Part shown: positions 63,109 through 64,000 of the stretch, one piece after another
Position numbering within the stretch: position 1 is the stretch's first letter
How the letters are laid out: every line of letters begins with the position of its first letter
Assembly (NCBI GenBank): GCA_943371965.1
Contig: CALRWV020000009.1
Coordinates: 54,572 to 118,571, forward strand
Origin: CALRWV02 sp943371965
GTDB taxonomy: Bacteria > Bacteroidota > JABWAT01
Direction of reading: 5' to 3'
Length of the DNA stretch: 64,000 nucleotides
Translations under genes and position numbers: made by a program
Notes under the pieces: model-generated
Seen by the model: only the letters and a program-made list of their open reading frames with translations
Databases searched by the model: none
What the model was told of the DNA's origin: nothing

Positions 63109-63279
63109 TTTTCGCTCCTTTTATTAATTTGTGGTTTCTCATCAAGTAAGTTCTCAGAAACATCAGTTTCTGAACTTCCTGTTAACATTCAAAAATTACC
63201 GGAAGTCATCCAATAATAATTTCGAAGTTATTAAAAGAAAATAAATAAAACAAGCATTTACTTGGAATATTAATTTAAT

Positions 63280-63287
63280 TAGCTTTG
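63280..63287 (+). promoter_or_regulatory. -7 box TAGCTTTG of the SufR-type gene, leaderless
   Basis: TAnnTTTG match; only five bases (TACAA) lie between it and the ATG at 63293, so the transcript would start at or near the start codon. Confidence 0.55.
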
Positions 63288-63292
63288 TACAA

Positions 63293-63901
63293 ATGAAACG
63301 TTTCCTTCAATTGCTAAAAACTCAAGGTTCACTTACTTCTGCAGTTATTGCCAAAAATCTTGGAATGACTACAGAAGGAGCAAGACTTCAATTAATGAAA
63401 TTGGAGGATGAAGGATATGTTGCCTCCTTTTCTGAAAAAAAAGGAATAGGACGACCGCAACAAAAATGGCAACTGACTGAAGAAGGAAATTCGGTTTTTC
63501 CGGATTCCCATTCCGGATTAACAGTTCAAATTATTGAAACCATAAAAAGTGAATTGGGAAATGAAGCACTGTCAAAAGTAATTCACGCCCGTGAATTGGA
63601 AACCACTCAAAAATATCTTGCCGAAACCCGTTCATTCACAACAATCGAAGAAAAAATTTCCAAACTGACTGAAATCAGAAAAAACGAAGGATATCTGGCA
63701 GAATGGAAAAAGGAAGATTCGACTTACTATTTTATTGAAAATCACTGCCCTATTTGTTCAGCAGCAAAAGTCTGTCTAGAATTATGTCAATCTGAGTTGA
63801 ATTCTTTTGGAGAGATCTTCAGTCCTGATTGGCAGGTAACCAGAACTGAACATATAATTGAAGGTGAAAGAAGATGCGTTTACCGCATTGAAAAAAACTG
63901 A
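63293..63901 (+). CDS. SufR/ArsR-type iron-sulfur regulator
   Basis: 202 residues. N-terminal winged helix (MKRFLQLLKTQGSLTSAVIA, then MTTEGARLQLMKLEDEGYV), a linker, and a C-terminal Cys-rich metal or cluster site (NHCPICSAAKVCLELCQSEL) followed by TEHIIEGERRCVYRIEKN. This matches SufR-like regulators that sense iron-sulfur clusters. No suf genes are in the window; PuuD-like is divergent. Target not shown. Confidence 0.85.
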   Translation: MKRFLQLLKTQGSLTSAVIAKNLGMTTEGARLQLMKLEDEGYVASFSEKKGIGRPQQKWQLTEEGNSVFPDSHSGLTVQIIETIKSELGNEALSKVIHARELETTQKYLAETRSFTTIEEKISKLTEIRKNEGYLAEWKKEDSTYYFIENHCPICSAAKVCLELCQSELNSFGEIFSPDWQVTRTEHIIEGERRCVYRIEKN

Positions 63902-63913
63902 AAACCAGTTGTG

Positions 63914-64000
63914 TTATTTCTTTCCTTTAGGTTTCTTAACTGTCTTCAATGCTTTTAAAACTTCGTTTGCATTCTGGTTTGCCGGATCCAAAGAGAGTAT
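63914..64000 (-). CDS. C-terminal end of a TPR-like protein, N-terminus outside window
   Basis: Only 28 residues are visible: ILSLDPANQNANEVLKALKT then VKKPKGKK and the stop. The ALDPNN..A..VL..L pattern resembles the last helix of a tetratricopeptide repeat. Truncated by the window end. Convergent with the SufR-type gene. Confidence 0.55.
   Translation of the reverse strand: MLSLDPANQNANEVLKALKTVKKPKGKK

Overview
The window is AT-rich bacterial chromosome (GC about 36-38 % by eye) and most probably comes from an Ignavibacteria/Chlorobi-type member of the Bacteroidota. The reasons are three secreted proteins ending in the NYPNPFNP-type C-terminal sorting domain, a short (287-residue) RpoD, and several promoters with the Bacteroidota -7 box TAnnTTTG, some only 4-5 bases before the start codon. 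I saw no rRNA, tRNA or CRISPR.

Layout. 0-4 kb: transhydrogenase alpha (cut by the window edge) and a two-gene 2-oxoacid:ferredoxin oxidoreductase. 4-8 kb: an AT-rich 14-blade propeller surface protein, an integron-integrase-like recombinase with a changed catalytic residue, and an outer-membrane protein. 8-18 kb: housekeeping and small-metabolism genes (DUF1499, PhzF, aldo/keto reductase, EamA transporter, ferredoxin-MBL protein, pirin, tgt, VF530, ferredoxin reductase). 18-25.6 kb: a TetR-controlled ABC-2 export operon (TetR, HlyD, ABC, TolC, ABC, two permeases) interrupted by a four-helix-bundle gene between inverted heptamer repeats. 26-33.6 kb: a trans-4-hydroxyproline catabolic cluster (epimerase, D-amino-acid oxidoreductase, deaminase, semialdehyde dehydrogenase) with a DUF885 peptidase inside it and a divergent AraC regulator. 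33.7-36 kb: TPR histidine kinase and receiver protein. 36-39 kb: ahcY and metK.

39-54.5 kb is the most unusual part. An acylating aldehyde dehydrogenase with a microcompartment-type C-terminal helix sits behind a PPC/DUF296 gene. An arsenosugar/rSAM cluster follows (TIGR04283-like glycosyltransferase, DUF547, ArsS, AhpD-like protein, flavin/NapH-type fusion), then a UbiD decarboxylase, an ABC ATPase, NlpC/P60, rpoD, two translationally coupled EutN/CcmL microcompartment vertex proteins and a small zinc ribbon. A GAF/GGDEF protein with a degenerate active site comes next. No hexameric shell gene is present, so this looks like a satellite microcompartment locus. 54.8-64 kb: TlpA-like thioredoxin, LptF/LptG pair, two tandem YCF48-type secreted paralogues, a PuuD-like membrane protein and a SufR-type regulator.

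The intergenic DNA carries at least eight arrays with different sequences but the same 7-base period, four of them overlapping the stop codon of a gene, plus inverted repeats built on a 9-base period.
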